Positions 1 through 9,980 of a stretch of 64,000 nucleotides of DNA are shown here, piece after piece. The position numbers and the translations under genes were made by a program. The stretch covers positions 1 to 64,000 of the forward strand of contig CAIQWJ010000083.1 in assembly GCA_903875575.1 (NCBI GenBank), given 5' to 3'. Every line of letters begins with the position of its first letter. The stretch's first letter is position 1. This DNA is from an uncultured Acidobacteriia bacterium (GTDB taxonomy: Bacteria > Acidobacteriota > Terriglobia > Bryobacterales > Bryobacteraceae). Below the pieces are notes generated by a model, which saw nothing but the letters and a program-made list of their open reading frames with translations, did not search any database and had not been told where the DNA came from.

Positions 1-150
1 GACGCCACTGGAGCACGGAAGCGAAGACAAAGCTTTTGCGCCGACACCTGATCGAGCGGATACCGATTTCGAAGATTTGCGAAGAAGAGCGCCTGGCCCC
101 GAGCCTGTTTCACCGCTGGCAGGAACAGTTGTTCGGTAACGAATCCAACC
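1..150 (+). pseudogene. Transposase N-terminal fragment (IS3-like OrfA helix-turn-helix), continues off the left edge
   Basis: In-frame translation HWSTEAKTKLLRRHLIERIPISKICEEERLAPSLFHRWQEQLFGN resembles the OrfA HTH; similarity lost after about residue 45. Confidence 0.6.
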
Positions 151-327
151 CATCCGCTCGGCCCTCGCATGTGCAAGAACCTCACAGGTTCGCCACCGGA
201 TCTCCTCGCCGGAAGAACCTGATTTCATCGCGCAAACTCAGTATAGAGGGGAGGCCACTGCGTATTTGTGTGAACGTGTAATTAACCCGAACTTCGGGGC
301 CATGTTCGACAATGCATCATAGATACA

Positions 328-2964
328 GTGCTGACGACGCCCCTCATCCGCAACTCCCTCGCCGTTCTGGTACTCCTCGCCGCGGGAACCGGTCTCGCCG
401 AAGACTACCATCCGCCCGGCGGAGTCGCCTTTCCTCACACCTCCGGCAATGTCACCATCCTCCCCGGTGGCCGCGCTCTGAAGCCGATGGGCAACCAGAT
501 CGAAGTCGGCCCCGGAGCCATCGGCCTCGCGATCAGTCCGAAGGGCCTGATCGGCGTTTCCCAAACCGGCTTTGAGCGCTTCGGCGTTTCCGTCCTGGAG
601 ACCGCAAAGGATAAGTGGCAGCAACGAATGCTTTGGGCCGTGGCACCGGATGCCGTGGACTCGCCCGACGCCCCAAAGCCGGGCACCAAAAAAGAAGTTG
701 ACCGCTGGCTGAGCACCTCCTACGGCATCGTTTTCGACACCGACAAAGCGATCTGGATCGCCGAAGGCGAGACGGGCAAGGTCCGTTTGCTCGATGCCTC
801 CAACGGCACCAAACGAAAAGTCATCAGCGTCAATTCCGGTGACTGGAAGAACAGCTATACGTCTGACGTCGCGCTTGATCCCGTCCGTCACATCCTCTAT
901 GTGATCGATCAGGCCAACTATCGTCTGGTTCTGATCGACACAGTCAAGGATGTGGTCCTTTCCTCCGTCAACACCGGGCGCATGCCGCTCACCCTGGCGC
1001 TTTCTCCCGACCGCAACACGGTCTATGTCACGAACGCGGGCATGTTCCGCTATCAGGTTTTGCCGACGGGGCTGTCGTATCCGGCGTTTGGTTTCCCGTC
1101 GCTGGAGAGCGTAGCCGGGGCGGTGAAAGAGTCGCTCAAAGTGCCCGCGCTGGGCGATCCCAACGATCGCGACGCCAACACCGTTTGCGCGATCAATGTG
1201 CTCGATCCGCAGAAGCCCGTGGTGGACGCCTGGCTTCGCACCGGTAGTCCGGTGGGTGCCAGCGTTCCGAATGGTACCGGCCAGCCGGTCACCACGGCGA
1301 TCGGAGGCTCCTCGCCATCGTCCGTTCTGGCGGTCGAGAACAAACTCTACGTCTCCAACGCCCATTCCGATTCCATCACCGTGATCTCGGAACCTGACCA
1401 CAAGGTTCTGGGCCAGATCCCTCTGCGTGTACCCTGGTTGCTGCCGCTGCGGGGCTTCGTGCCCGCTGGCATGACGTACGATCCAGTGACGAAGTGGCTG
1501 CTGGTGGCCGAGTCCGGAGTCAACGCGGTTGGCGTGATTGACACCACGCGCAATGTGGTGATCGGGCATCTGCCGGTGGGCTGGTATCCCACACGCGTCG
1601 GCCTTGCGGATGGCCGCGTCTGGGTGGTCAACGCAAGAGGGCGGGGCACCGGGCCCAATGCCCGCCGGCCCTTCGAAGATCCCAATCAGCCTTCTACTTT
1701 CTATCGCGGCACTCTGTCGTCTTTCGCGATGCCCGCGCAGGCCGATCTTCAGAAGCTCACGGCCACCACTTTCGCGGCGAACGGTTTTTTTGTAGAGAAC
1801 AGCATCACGCCCTCCATGCCCGCCGCCATCCGCCACGTCATCCTGATTGTGAAAGAGGACCGCGCCTTCGATGAGATCCTGGGCGACGTGGGCGAAGCCT
1901 CGAACGGCCACGTGACAGGCAACGCGTCTCTTGCCCGCTACGGCATGCACGGGCGCGCCGATGGCGGCGGCACCCGCTTCAGTGTGAAAGACGCGGCGAT
2001 CACGCCCAATCAGCACGCCCTCGCGAAGCAGTTCGCCTTCAGCGACAACTTCTACTCCGATGGTGAGTCCGAAGTCGACGGCCATCACTGGCTGACCGGC
2101 GTGATCCCGGACTTCTTCACCATGACGGGGCTCTACGCCTCGTACGGTGGGCAGAGGAAGTTCGCGCTCGATGGCAGCACGCCAGGCCGCCTTCTTTTCG
2201 CAGGCACCAATACGGGCATCCTGCCGGAGGAGACGCCCGAAAACGGCACCCTGTGGCACCATCTGGAACGCAACCACATCACGTTTCGCAACTTTGGCGA
2301 GGGCGTGGAACTGCCCGGCGTAGTGCTGGCGACCGACAAGACCGGCGCGCAATACCGCACGAATATTCCGATGCCCGATGCGCTCTATCGCAACACGTCC
2401 CGCGACTATCCCGGCTTCTCCACCGACATTCCCGACCAGACCCGCGCCGACCGCTTCATCGCCGAACTGGATCAGCGCTACAAATCCGGCAAAGAGGCGC
2501 TCCCGCAATTCCTCTACGTGACGCTGCCCAACGATCGCACCGGCGAAGATCGCCCAGATGGCGCCTACCCCTACGCCTCGTCCTGGGTGGCTGACAACGA
2601 TCTCGCCCTCGGTCGCATCCTCGAATACCTCTCGCACTCTCCGTGGTGGAAGGAGACGGCGGTATTCGTGACAGAGGATGTAGCCGCCGGCGGCATCGAT
2701 CTGGTGGACGCACACCGCACCGTGCTGCTCGCAGCCGGACCGTATGTCAGGCGAGACTATGTATCCCACACCAACTCCAGCTTCCCCGGCCTGCTCAAAA
2801 CTGTCTTTGAGTTGCTGCACATTCCCGCACTGAACCTGATGGACCAGACGGCACCGGCCCTGCGGGATCTCTTCACCGACACACCGGATTTCACGCCGTA
2901 CAAAGCAGTTGCACCGGAGAAACGAATCTTCGACCCCGCCGCTCTCCTGAAGAAGCCAGACTAA
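328..2964 (+). CDS. YncE-like beta-propeller / phosphoesterase (alkaline phosphatase superfamily) protein
   Basis: 878 aa; propeller-like repeats followed by IRHVILIVKEDRAFDEILGD...DNFYSDGESEVDGHHW...ETAVFVTEDVAAGGIDLVDAHRT. Confidence 0.8.
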   Translation: MLTTPLIRNSLAVLVLLAAGTGLAEDYHPPGGVAFPHTSGNVTILPGGRALKPMGNQIEVGPGAIGLAISPKGLIGVSQTGFERFGVSVLETAKDKWQQRMLWAVAPDAVDSPDAPKPGTKKEVDRWLSTSYGIVFDTDKAIWIAEGETGKVRLLDASNGTKRKVISVNSGDWKNSYTSDVALDPVRHILYVIDQANYRLVLIDTVKDVVLSSVNTGRMPLTLALSPDRNTVYVTNAGMFRYQVLPTGLSYPAFGFPSLESVAGAVKESLKVPALGDPNDRDANTVCAINVLDPQKPVVDAWLRTGSPVGASVPNGTGQPVTTAIGGSSPSSVLAVENKLYVSNAHSDSITVISEPDHKVLGQIPLRVPWLLPLRGFVPAGMTYDPVTKWLLVAESGVNAVGVIDTTRNVVIGHLPVGWYPTRVGLADGRVWVVNARGRGTGPNARRPFEDPNQPSTFYRGTLSSFAMPAQADLQKLTATTFAANGFFVENSITPSMPAAIRHVILIVKEDRAFDEILGDVGEASNGHVTGNASLARYGMHGRADGGGTRFSVKDAAITPNQHALAKQFAFSDNFYSDGESEVDGHHWLTGVIPDFFTMTGLYASYGGQRKFALDGSTPGRLLFAGTNTGILPEETPENGTLWHHLERNHITFRNFGEGVELPGVVLATDKTGAQYRTNIPMPDALYRNTSRDYPGFSTDIPDQTRADRFIAELDQRYKSGKEALPQFLYVTLPNDRTGEDRPDGAYPYASSWVADNDLALGRILEYLSHSPWWKETAVFVTEDVAAGGIDLVDAHRTVLLAAGPYVRRDYVSHTNSSFPGLLKTVFELLHIPALNLMDQTAPALRDLFTDTPDFTPYKAVAPEKRIFDPAALLKKPD

Positions 2965-3029
2965 CTCCGCTCACGAGCCGTGACTGTAAAGGAGCGGCAC
3001 TCAAAACCATCTGGACTAACATACATCTC

Positions 3030-4658
3030 ATGAAAGCTTTCTCCCGTTTCCCGTCAATCTGCGTCATCGCGCTTGCCTTCGCCCTGACCGCCACCGCCGC
3101 CACGCGCAATTTCGACGTCGTGGTCTACGGCGGCACCGCAGGCGGCGTCATTGCCGCCGTCTCCGCCGCGCGCGAAGGCCTCCGCACCGCCCTGCTGGAA
3201 CCCACGGCCCACGTCGGTGGCATGGTCTCCGGCGGTCTCGGCTTCACAGACTACGGCAGGAAAGAAGTGATCGGCGGCTACGCCTATGAGTTCTACTATC
3301 GCGTCGGCCAACACTACGGGATGACCAGTTTCGCCAACGACGTCGCCTGGCTCCACGAACCTCACGTCGCCGAAGACATCTTCCGCCAAATGCTCACCGG
3401 CGCCGGCGTCACCCTCGTGGAACATGCCCGCCTCCGCGAGCAAAACGGCGTCGCCAAACAAGGCACGCGTCTGACTTCCATCAACACAGAAAACGGCGAC
3501 ACCTACACCGCGCAGATCTTCATCGACAGCAGCTACGAAGGCGACCTCATGGCGCAATCCGGCGTCACCTGGACCTGGGGCCGCGAATCAAGCACGCAAT
3601 ACGGCGAGACCCTCGCGGGTGTTCGCGACAAAACCCCGCTGCACCAGTTTCTGGTGGACGTTCCGGCGCGCGACGCTGCAGGCAAACTCTGGCCGGAGAT
3701 CAGCGCCGCCGCCCCACCCGCGCCCGGCACCGCCGACAAAGCCGTGCAGGCTTACAACTTCCGCATGTGCTTCAGCGCCGCAGCCGATCGCGTCCCGTTC
3801 GCCAAGCCCGCTGGCTATGACCCAAAACGCTACCAACTCCTGGCGCGACTCATAGAAGCCCGCATGAAGGCCGAAGGCAAGCCCCCGGCGCTCGGCACGC
3901 TCATGAAGATTGACCGCCTCCCCAACGGCACCACGGACGTCAACAACAACGGCGCCTTCTCCACAGACTTTATCGGCGGCAGTTGGGACTACCCCAACGC
4001 TTCCTACACGAAGCGCGAAGAAATCTGGCAGGCCCACAAGGCCTATCAGGCCGGTCTCTTCTACTATCTGGCCAATGACCCTGCCGTCCCCGCCGCCGTA
4101 CGCGCCGAAATGAATTCCTGGGGCCTCTGTGCTGCCGAGTTCACCGACACCGACCACTGGCCGCGACAACTCTACATTCGTGAAGACCGCCGCATGGTGG
4201 GCGAATACGTCATGGTGCAGCAGGACCTGCAAACCGACCTCACCAAGCCAGACCCCATCGGTATGGGCTCCTACAACAGCGACTCCCACAACGTGGAAAG
4301 AATTGCCGGTCCGGATGGCTTCGTGCGCAATGAAGGCGACATGCAGGTAGGCGTGAAACCCTATCAGATCCCCTATCGCGTCATGCTGCCCAAGCGCGCA
4401 GAAGCGGAGAATCTACTCGTGCCGGTCGCGTTTTCCGCCAGCCACGTGGCTTATTCCTCGGTGCGCATGGAGCCCCAGTACATGATTCTGGGGCAGGCCG
4501 CAGGCGTAGCGGCAAAGATGGCGATTGACGGGAAGGCCGCCGTGCAGGCCATCGACAAAGCGGCGCTGACCGCGAAGCTGAAGGCCCAGGGCGCAGTGCT
4601 GGAATACGTGCCTTCGCCGCAGGCAGCAGCACTGGCCGCCGCGCGGACGAAACGCTAG
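3030..4658 (+). CDS. FAD-dependent oxidoreductase, secreted
   Basis: Signal peptide then FDVVVYGGTAGGVIAAVSAAREGLRTALLEPTAHVGGMVSGGLGFTD. Confidence 0.85.
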   Translation: MKAFSRFPSICVIALAFALTATAATRNFDVVVYGGTAGGVIAAVSAAREGLRTALLEPTAHVGGMVSGGLGFTDYGRKEVIGGYAYEFYYRVGQHYGMTSFANDVAWLHEPHVAEDIFRQMLTGAGVTLVEHARLREQNGVAKQGTRLTSINTENGDTYTAQIFIDSSYEGDLMAQSGVTWTWGRESSTQYGETLAGVRDKTPLHQFLVDVPARDAAGKLWPEISAAAPPAPGTADKAVQAYNFRMCFSAAADRVPFAKPAGYDPKRYQLLARLIEARMKAEGKPPALGTLMKIDRLPNGTTDVNNNGAFSTDFIGGSWDYPNASYTKREEIWQAHKAYQAGLFYYLANDPAVPAAVRAEMNSWGLCAAEFTDTDHWPRQLYIREDRRMVGEYVMVQQDLQTDLTKPDPIGMGSYNSDSHNVERIAGPDGFVRNEGDMQVGVKPYQIPYRVMLPKRAEAENLLVPVAFSASHVAYSSVRMEPQYMILGQAAGVAAKMAIDGKAAVQAIDKAALTAKLKAQGAVLEYVPSPQAAALAAARTKR

Positions 4659-6854
4659 GCCGCGAATTCACAAGGCGTCTGGACTGGCACCGAAGTGTTA
4701 TCGCCTTTCGCACGCGAGGCCGCCAACAATCCGCGCACAGTCTCCGCCGGTGCCGGCCGATGCAGGTAGTAGCCCTGCATGACATCACATCGCAGCGCTT
4801 TGAGCCGCGCCATCTGGCTGCTGGTCTCCACTCCTTCCGCCACCACCGTCAGGTTCAGGCTGTGAGCCAGCGTGACAATAGCCTGCACAATAGAAGTAGC
4901 GCTAGGGCTTCCGCCATCCAGTTCGCGCACGAACGTCTGGTCGATCTTGATCGCATCGACAGGCAGGTCCTGCAGGCAATGCAGCGACGAGTACCCGGTT
5001 CCGAAATCGTCGATCGTCGATCGACGTCTTGACGCCCATTCGCCGAACCTTAGCCATCTCGTGCCGCCCCTCTTCCAGATGCCGCATCAGCGCGCTCTCA
5101 GTGATTTCCAGCTCCAGTCTGGTCGGGTCGATGCCGGTCTCCGCAATGGCCGCCCCCACAATATACGCAAAATCGGGACGGCACAACTGCACCGTGGAAG
5201 CATTCACAGACATGCGCACATCAAAACCCTCCTCTGCCCATTGCACGGCCTGACGGCAGGCTTCGCGCAGCACCCAATTGCCGAGTTTCACGATCAGGCC
5301 GCCTTCTTCCGCGATCGGGATAAACTGAGCCGGCGATACCCGCCCCAGTATCGGATGGTCCCAACGTACCAGCGCTTCCACGCCCACAATGCTGTCGCGC
5401 GAGTCTGTCTGCGGCTGATAAACCAGATGCAGGCCGGTGCCTTCTTTGAGCGTTTCCCGGAGATAGCGCTCAATATCCTGTCTCGCCAGTGCCGCTGCGC
5501 CCACGGCGAAGTCAAATCGCTTCCAGTCGTTGCGTCCTGTCTTCTTGACCTCATGGAGCGCCTCCTCCGCCGCGCGCACCAGCCCGGCCGGATCGCTGGC
5601 ATCTGCGGGAAATATGCTGCTCCCCACGCTGCACGTGATAGAGAATTCGCTATGCTCTGACCGGAAAGGCGTTCGAAACGCCGTGACAATCTCTTCCGCC
5701 AGCGTGGCCACCGCGGCCGGGCATCCGCTGCCCGTCAGAATCACAAACTCGTCGCCACCAAGGCGAGCCAGCAGGTCGGCCGGTTGCATCAGCCCGAGCA
5801 GACGACGCGCTGCCTCCCGCAGGATGCCGTCGCCTCCCACGTGGCCGATCGACTCGTTGACGGTCTTGAAGTGGTCCAGGTCCAGTACGATCACACCAAA
5901 TCCATGGCCACCCGTCTCCGCTCCCTCCATCGCACTCTGCAGTCGCTCCTGGAATATAAAACGGTTGGGCAAGCCCGTCACCGCGTCATGCTGCGCTTCA
6001 TAAGCCAGCTTTTCGAGCGCTGCTGCGTGATCGAGAGCCAGCGACGCAATCGAACAGGACTGGAACACCTCCGGCAGCTTCCCTGCGCCGCATTCCCCCG
6101 GCCTGGCCGCGCACTTGCTCATGCACGAGGGTCCGCCAGTCTGCGCCAGGTTGACCAGATCCGACGTAAAACGCCCCGCTCCCGCCGCTATACGGTTCGT
6201 CCGGCCTTCCTGAAACAAAACGGTCGGGAAATCGTCAGCGCTCACGGTTTCCTGCCGATCCCCGCAACGAAGAACGATTTCGCATCGCACACCCGCATGC
6301 TGCCATTCCACCTGGGCGGCAGCCGCCCGGAAAATCGCATTCAGCGGCTCATTCCGCGCGATCATCTGAAGAACCCGATTGCTCTCCGCGCCCGTGGCCT
6401 CATGAGAGGAGATGTTTTCGTGGCGAATGATCACCCGCGCAGCACCTTGCCCGCGAATCGGCCGGCCCCGCAACAGGAACCAGCGTCGCTCCTGAGCGCT
6501 GTGGCACGGATACGCCAGCGTAAATTCCTCGCACCGGCCCGCCAGCAGATCGCGGATACCTGCCGCTACCGTTGCCGCTTCATCACCGAAGCCTCCCTTC
6601 GACTGGTCGCAGACCTCCAGGTAGTTGCCACCCAGGCAGCCGTCCGCGGTGCCTCCGTTTAAGACCGAAAACCGGCACCACGCCGCGTTCACGGCTACGA
6701 TCCGGCCCTCGCCGTCCAGTAGTGCCAGGTGGTCGTTCACCGCGTCCGCAGCCTCACGCCAGACGGTACTCAATCTCGCTTCCGGTGTGACCGCAATGGA
6801 CGCGACTGTCCCCGCTCCCGCGCCGTCCTCGACTCCTTCGCTGAGACTGTTCAT
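4655..6854 (-). pseudogene. PAS/GGDEF/EAL diguanylate cyclase-phosphodiesterase, frameshifted in the EAL domain
   Basis: ORF 4902..6854 (GGDEF domain with LARLGGDEFVIL; EAL start) and ORF 4655..4930 (VVAEGVETSSQMARLKALRCDVMQGYYLHRP) join across a 7-bp tandem duplication at 5008-5021. Confidence 0.85.
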
Positions 6855-6990
6855 GTGGTCGCCATTGTCCGCTAATTGAAATATCGGCCAGTTGGGATGA
6901 ATAGTTGAAACAGTTTCGTAAGAAATGCCCCCGCGGCGACCTTCCTCCGCCCTTCACACTCTGCCTGCCGCTATCCTTGGAAGTTCCCGC

Positions 6991-7569
6991 ATGTGGCATA
7001 CCGATCCCGTTGAAATCCTTGGCTTTATCACCGGCGCGCTCTGCGTCTGGCTCCTCGCGCGCCAGAATATCTGGAACTGGCCCATCGGCATCGCCAATAA
7101 CCTGTTCTATATCGTGGTCTTCGTGAATTCCGGCCTTTTCGGCGATGCCGGATTACAGGTCGTCTACGTCATTCTCGCCGTCTATGGCTGGTGGACCTGG
7201 GCTCACCCCGATGGCAGCCGTCCGGAACTCCCGGTCACCCGCACCACCGTGCGCCAGTGGGCCTGGCTGATCGCGTTGACGGCGGTCTCGGCGTTGGCCT
7301 TACGTGCTTTCCTCGCCGCCTTCACGCCTTCCACCGTGCCCGCCTGGGATGGCCTCACCACCGCAATCTCGCTCGCAGCCACCTGGGGACAGTGCCGCAA
7401 ACTCCTCGAATCCTGGTGGCTCTGGATTCTGGTGGACGTGATCTACATCCCGCTCTACGTTTACAAAGGACTGCGGCTGACGGCCGTTCTCTATTTCGTC
7501 TTTATGCTGCTGTGCATCGCGGGACTCCGCTCCTGGCGCAAGGCGGATATGGATGTGCCTCGCCAATGA
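6991..7569 (+). CDS. pnuC: Nicotinamide mononucleotide transporter, PnuC family
   Basis: MWHTDPVEILGFITGALCVWLLARQNIWNWPIGIANNLFY...GWWTWAHP...WWLWILVDVIYIPLYVYKGL. Confidence 0.9.
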   Translation: MWHTDPVEILGFITGALCVWLLARQNIWNWPIGIANNLFYIVVFVNSGLFGDAGLQVVYVILAVYGWWTWAHPDGSRPELPVTRTTVRQWAWLIALTAVSALALRAFLAAFTPSTVPAWDGLTTAISLAATWGQCRKLLESWWLWILVDVIYIPLYVYKGLRLTAVLYFVFMLLCIAGLRSWRKADMDVPRQ

Positions 7570-7589
7570 GGCCAGGCTTCCCCGGGGCA

Positions 7590-7757
7590 CTGACGGGTAT
7601 GATTTTGCCACATGAAATCGGTCACGCGCAGGGCTTGAACCACGCCCCGTCGCCCTTGTCTTTGATGTACAGCGGCTTGTCAGGGTCTCTTGCTGCGGAT
7701 CTCAGCATCGCGGAGGCCAATCTGGTCTATTTAAAGAACATCATGGCGTCTCGCTAG
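7590..7757 (+). pseudogene. Metzincin-type zinc metalloprotease C-terminal remnant
   Basis: LPHEIGHAQGLNH followed by SLMYSG (HExxHxxGxxH plus Met-turn) with no upstream catalytic-domain coding. Confidence 0.55.
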
Positions 7758-7769
7758 AGGAAACAAAAG

Positions 7770-8393
7770 ATGACTATTGGAATCCCGTTTCGGATCTTGA
7801 TCTTGCTCATAGTGTTCTTACATCCCGTTTGCGCCTTTCAGGCTGAACGGCCAGCACCGCTTGTCGAGGCGGTCACGAAGGAGCTTTCTCGAACTGGAGA
7901 TGGTGACGCTGCTTTCATGGCGCGTCTACTCGCTACAGGCGACCGCGCGAGTGTTTCGGCCGTTCTGCTGGATTTGACAAAAAAGTACAAGGCGGAACAC
8001 CCAGGCGACTCGGAATACTACCTGTTGCGCCAATCCGTGGGCGCACTGGGTTATCTGAAAGAACAACAGGCGATTCCCGTCCTGATCGAGTTGGCACGCC
8101 CAACCGAAAGGTCCAAAGCAAATGAAGATATTCGGGTTATCGCCTTGATTGCTATCGGACGAATTGATCCGGTCGGAAACCGTGATCTGCTTCTCGGCGT
8201 ACTGCGGACCGACGAACAGTGGTATATTCGTCGAAGCGCCGCTTCCTTCCTGTCGGAGATTGGCGACGCCGCAGTTCTGCAGGAACTGGATGTCGCGGCC
8301 GCAAGGGAACCAACCCCGGGCCAGAGCCAGGGAATTCAAAAGGATGCGGACGCACTGCGAACCCGCCTTGCGGCTGCCAACAAGGGAAAGTAG
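7770..8393 (+). CDS. Secreted HEAT-like repeat protein, tandem copy 1
   Basis: 207 aa, signal peptide, HEAT-like helices; nearly collinear with the next two copies. Confidence 0.8.
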   Translation: MTIGIPFRILILLIVFLHPVCAFQAERPAPLVEAVTKELSRTGDGDAAFMARLLATGDRASVSAVLLDLTKKYKAEHPGDSEYYLLRQSVGALGYLKEQQAIPVLIELARPTERSKANEDIRVIALIAIGRIDPVGNRDLLLGVLRTDEQWYIRRSAASFLSEIGDAAVLQELDVAAAREPTPGQSQGIQKDADALRTRLAAANKGK

Positions 8394-8513
8394 TCATCCC
8401 CGGTGGAACCCAATACCGTCGCCCTGTCACCCGCGCCAGTGGCTTGGACGCCCCCTGAAAACAATTCGACAACTGTGCCATGCCTTTGGATGCTATCGTC
8501 AGCACAGGTGAAG

Positions 8514-9137
8514 ATGACTACCGGACTCTCGCTTAGAATCTTGATCTTGTTTACTATGTTTCTTCAGTCGCTTGGTGCCTTTCAGGCCGAAAAGGCTGCC
8601 CCGCTTGCCGAATCGGTCAAGGCGGTGCTTGGGCAAACCGGAGAGAATGAAGATGCTTTCATAGCGCGCCTACTCGCTACAGTTGACCGCGCGAGTGTTT
8701 CGGCAGTTCTGTTGGACCTGACGAAACAGAATAAGGCGAAACATCCCGGTGATCCGGAATACTACCTGTTACGCCTCTCTGTTTTCGCGCTCGGTTATCT
8801 GAAGGAACCACAGGCGATTCCCCTCCTGATCGAACTGGCAAGCCCAACCGAACGGTCCAAAGCAAATGAAGATATTCGGTTGATCGCCTTGCAGGCGCTT
8901 GGACGAACAGATCCGGTCGGAAATCGTGATCTGCTTCTCGCCGTACTGCGGACCGACGAACAGTGGTACATTCGTCGAAGTGCCGCTTCCATCCTGTCGA
9001 ACATAGGCGATACCGCAGTTCTGCAGGAACTGGATGTCGCTGCCGCCAGGGAACCGACGCCGGCTCAGAGCCAGGGAATTCAGAAGGATGCGGACGCCCT
9101 GCGAACCCGCCTGGCTGCTGCCAACAAGAGAAAGTAG
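8514..9137 (+). CDS. Secreted HEAT-like repeat protein, tandem copy 2
   Basis: 207 aa from the internal ATG aligned with copies 1 and 3. Confidence 0.8.
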   Translation: MTTGLSLRILILFTMFLQSLGAFQAEKAAPLAESVKAVLGQTGENEDAFIARLLATVDRASVSAVLLDLTKQNKAKHPGDPEYYLLRLSVFALGYLKEPQAIPLLIELASPTERSKANEDIRLIALQALGRTDPVGNRDLLLAVLRTDEQWYIRRSAASILSNIGDTAVLQELDVAAAREPTPAQSQGIQKDADALRTRLAAANKRK

Positions 9138-9233
9138 ATGTCGACCGGTTGCCCGTTAGATTCATTCGCTTCGTCACACACAGTCGGCACCCAATTGCAT
9201 TCGGCCCGGAGGCGTACGCCAGCATAGGTGAAG

Positions 9234-9857
9234 ATGACTACTGGACTCTCGCTTCGGATCTTGATCTTGCTCACTATGTTCCTTCGCCCCGTTTGCGCCT
9301 TTCAGGCCGTACGGCCCGCCCCGCTTGTCGAAGCGGTAAAGAAGGAGCTTTCTCGAATTGGAGATGGCGACGCTGCTTTCATGGCGCGTCTACTCGCTAC
9401 AGGCGACCGCGCGAGTGTTTCCGCAGTTCTGTTGGATCTGGTGAAACAGTACAAGACGGAACATCCAGGTGATCCGGAATACTACCTGTTAAGCCTCTCC
9501 GCGGTCGCACTGGGTTATCTGAAAGAACAACAGGCGATTCCCGTGCTGATCGAGTTGGCACGCCCAGCCGAAAGGTCCAAAGCAAATGAATATATTCGGG
9601 TTATCGCCTTGATTGCTATCGGACGAATCGATCCGGTCGGCAATCGCGATCTGCTCCTGGACGCACTGCGGACAGACGAACAGTGGTACATTCGTCGAAC
9701 TGCCGCTTCCATCCTGTCGAACATAGGCGATTCCGCAGTTCTTCAGGAACTGGACGTGCAGGCCGCGAAGGAGCGGACCCCGGGTGAGCGCGAGGGAATT
9801 CAAAAGGATGCGGACGCCCTGCGAACCCGCCTCGCCGCTGCCAACAAGGGAAAATAG
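9234..9857 (+). CDS. Secreted HEAT-like repeat protein, tandem copy 3
   Basis: 207 aa from the ATG aligned with copies 1 and 2. Confidence 0.8.
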   Translation: MTTGLSLRILILLTMFLRPVCAFQAVRPAPLVEAVKKELSRIGDGDAAFMARLLATGDRASVSAVLLDLVKQYKTEHPGDPEYYLLSLSAVALGYLKEQQAIPVLIELARPAERSKANEYIRVIALIAIGRIDPVGNRDLLLDALRTDEQWYIRRTAASILSNIGDSAVLQELDVQAAKERTPGEREGIQKDADALRTRLAAANKGK

Positions 9858-9899
9858 CGCTCGTCCGGACAGCGCTTGTTTCACCCACCCATGTCCCAC

Positions 9900-9937
9900 G
9901 GGCGAAAACGCCCAGCAGTCCGCCGCATCGGACTGCT
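9900..9937. terminator. Two abutting hairpins between convergent genes
   Basis: GGGCG-AAAA-CGCCC (9900-9913) then AGCAGTCCG-CCGCAT-CGGACTGCT (9914-9937); no strong T tract. Confidence 0.45.
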
Positions 9938-9980
9938 CAACCCGGGCAACCGCGATGCGATTGGACGACGCAATGAGACG

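Noticed and set aside
238-2820. 860-aa minus-strand ORF opposite the YncE/phosphoesterase gene
   Set aside because: Low-complexity, Arg/His/Gly-rich composition typical of antisense shadow ORFs in GC-rich DNA; the plus strand has clear domain motifs.
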